DNA of 64,000 bases, from the NCBI RefSeq assembly GCF_000342005.1, contig NZ_AOHO01000038.1, positions 92,920-156,919 on the forward strand, written 5' to 3'. The first letter of the stretch is position 1, and every line of letters begins with the position of its first letter. Positions 62,422 through 64,000 of this stretch are shown piece by piece. The notes beneath the pieces are model-generated. The model saw only the letters and a program-made list of their open reading frames with translations, had not been told where the DNA came from and did no database searches. The stretch comes from Amycolatopsis decaplanina DSM 44594 (GTDB lineage Bacteria > Actinomycetota > Actinomycetes > Mycobacteriales > Pseudonocardiaceae). The position numbers were made by a program, and so were the translations under genes.

Positions 62422-64000
62422 GTGAACGAGGGGCAGTTCGGCTACGCGTACGGCCAGTTGCGTCGCGCGCTGCGGCACGCCGGCGCCGATTCGGCGCGGG
62501 CGGCGGGCTGGCGGGCCGTGCTCGACGGGATGGCCGACGGCACACTGACCGTCGGCTCCCGCACGCCGGTCGCCGACACCCCGGCCTGGGTGACACTCGA
62601 GGTGCTGCACGGCGGGTTCGCCAGCGGCCGCTACCTCGCCGAAGAACCCTTGCGCGAAGACGAGATCGAACTCGTCCGCGCGTTGCCCGACGGCGCGCCG
62701 GGCACGACCGACCGGGAACGGCTGAACCTGCACTACCTGACCGACGAGGGCCAGGCCGTGCTGCTCGGCGCGCTCGCGGCCGGGTCGTACCGCGTCGAGG
62801 TCCCGGAGCACGCCGCGCTGATGACGGTCGCGTGGCTGCTCGCGCACGACCACCACGCCGCGGCGCTCGACCTCGTCGTCGTGGTGCGCCCGCTCATGCA
62901 CCGGCTGCGGATGACGCCGGTCTTCGGGGAGCCGTCGGCCCCCGCCGGTTCCGTCGTCAGGCTCCAGTCCGTCAAACAGGTCAAGACCTCCTTGCGCGCG
63001 ATCACGACGCCGTCCGCGATCGACACGATGCGCACCAGGCTGCGGGAGCGTCCGCTGTACGACCGGCTCGTCGCGCTCTGGTGCGAAACTGTGGAAGGCG
63101 AGCTGCCCGCACTGCACGACGACGGCGTCGTCACGGGCGGCTGGCCGTGCCGTGTCTGGCCCGCGGACTGGAGTGCGCGCCGGACGGCGTTGCTCGCCGA
63201 AACCGAAGGCGTGACAGCGCATCCTCGCGCCAACTTCACCCGGCTGCGGACCGCGCTGGCCGCGTGCGAGACGGACAGCCGTTCGCTGACCGCCCGGGAC
63301 GTCGGATGGGTACGCCGTGCGCTCGCCAACACCATCGGCAAGCACGGCGTCCCCGGTTCCGAGCGGCGGACGGCGTTGCGGGAGGCGGAGCTTTCCGTGG
63401 TGGAGCGGCCGACCCGGGCCGAACTCGCGGAAGCGGTCGCCGTCCGTCTCGACGCCTACTCGGATGACGGTGGTGTCCCGTCCATCGAACCGATCACGGA
63501 GGACGTCGACGGCTGGAGCGTGCCGGACGGTGTGGTCGCGAAGGTGAGCCGGGCGTGGGAGGCCCCGGTCGAGGAGTTGGTCGCGCGGGACGTGATCACC
63601 TCCGGCGAGGTGCTCGCCACCGTGCTGCCGCAGATCACCGCGTCGCTGCTCGCGGCGAACATCGAAGACCCGGCGCTGTCCGCGTTGTACGCCCGGACGT
63701 ACGCGGCGTTCCGGCGCCGTCGCAGCCTGCTGCTGCTCGATCTGGCGACCCAGGTCGGTTTCAGCGAGTTGCCGTGGGTGGCCGCGCTGGAGCCGCTGCG
63801 CGCGCACCGGCGTGACGCCGCCGAGGCCGCGCGGCAGACCCTCGCCCAGACCACGACGCTCGCGCTGACCGCCTTCCCGCACGCGATCCTGCCGAACCCG
63901 CTGGTGAGCGAGTTCGCGTCGCTCGCCAAGCAGGCCGGCCTGCGGATGCCGCTGGTCGAGGAAGTCGCGGCGGACATCTTCATGGGCACCTTCACCACGA
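62422..64000 (+). CDS. Large protein of unknown function downstream of the tRNA-like pair (3' truncated)
   Basis: At least 526 residues, open to the window edge. GTG 62422 has GGGGGAG 5 nt upstream and is preferred; an in-frame ATG lies at 62404, only 4 nt after the second cloverleaf. The sequence starts MNEGQFGYAYGQLRRALRHAG and continues as a soluble, mainly helical protein (LMTVAWLLAHDHHAAALDLVVVVRPLMHRL; RDVGWVRRALANTIGKHGVPG). No signal peptide, membrane segment, P-loop or nuclease motif is visible in this part. I do not recognise the family. Its position suggests co-transcription with the two tRNA-like RNAs. Confidence 0.75.
   Translation, partial: MNEGQFGYAYGQLRRALRHAGADSARAAGWRAVLDGMADGTLTVGSRTPVADTPAWVTLEVLHGGFASGRYLAEEPLREDEIELVRALPDGAPGTTDRERLNLHYLTDEGQAVLLGALAAGSYRVEVPEHAALMTVAWLLAHDHHAAALDLVVVVRPLMHRLRMTPVFGEPSAPAGSVVRLQSVKQVKTSLRAITTPSAIDTMRTRLRERPLYDRLVALWCETVEGELPALHDDGVVTGGWPCRVWPADWSARRTALLAETEGVTAHPRANFTRLRTALAACETDSRSLTARDVGWVRRALANTIGKHGVPGSERRTALREAELSVVERPTRAELAEAVAVRLDAYSDDGGVPSIEPITEDVDGWSVPDGVVAKVSRAWEAPVEELVARDVITSGEVLATVLPQITASLLAANIEDPALSALYARTYAAFRRRRSLLLLDLATQVGFSELPWVAALEPLRAHRRDAAEAARQTLAQTTTLALTAFPHAILPNPLVSEFASLAKQAGLRMPLVEEVAADIFMGTFTT

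Overview
The window is chromosomal DNA from a high-GC filamentous actinomycete, most probably an Amycolatopsis or another Pseudonocardiales member. Pointers are strong G/C bias at third codon positions, frequent GTG and TTG starts behind GGAGG-type ribosome binding sites, ATGA/GTGA translational couplings, large secreted carbohydrate-active proteins, a LAL-type LuxR regulator, a class II lanthipeptide locus and many intergenic palindromes. Both ends are cut: an EF-G-like gene lacks its start and an unknown gene at 62.4 kb runs off the right edge.

Layout. 0-8.4 kb: EF-G paralogue, PE-PPE hydrolase, VOC protein, MFS exporter, then a branched-chain 2-oxoacid dehydrogenase operon (E1alpha-E1beta-E2) divergent from an Lrp regulator. 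8.4-18 kb: a secreted TIM-barrel-like protein, a broken small secreted protein, a ROK repressor/xylose isomerase divergon with visible operators, several alpha/beta hydrolases (one a probable pseudoenzyme), an AraC regulator, a lipoprotein and a fructosamine-kinase-like protein. 18-28 kb: a TetR/SDR pair fused head-to-head by a deletion, a DUF4041/GIY-YIG plus DUF2510 operon, amphi-Trp, FGE-like and GNAT proteins, a Cmx-like exporter, a 253-bp MITE-like element, a reductase/CMD operon and a Tat-type cholesterol oxidase. 28-42 kb: three secreted beta-helix polysaccharide-active proteins (two with CBM2), a methyltransferase/TetR divergon, folD-fchA, an M15 peptidase, a manganese catalase, and remnants of an aldehyde dehydrogenase and of mobile elements. 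42-46 kb: a TetR/membrane-protein divergon and decayed mobile-element sequence.

The most unusual part is 45.7-64 kb. A LanM synthetase lies beside a 64-residue precursor that has no cysteine and a 962-residue LuxR regulator. Next come three secreted ALF-repeat proteins: a lectin-like one (LGFP, AbfB and ricin modules), a short helical one, and a 1455-residue coiled-coil protein ending in a DNA/RNA non-specific endonuclease domain followed 18 bp later by a SUKH-type immunity protein. The two outer genes of the first divergent pair share a region with a CRP-like site.

At the right edge, a promoter-like sequence, two 72-nt tRNA-like cloverleaves only 4 nt apart, and an unknown large ORF 22 nt further on lie in line on the same strand. 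The two cloverleaves differ by paired, structure-preserving substitutions and carry anticodon triplets (UCG, CGA) that do not fit their glycine-like bodies. This arrangement is the best candidate for an undescribed system in the window.
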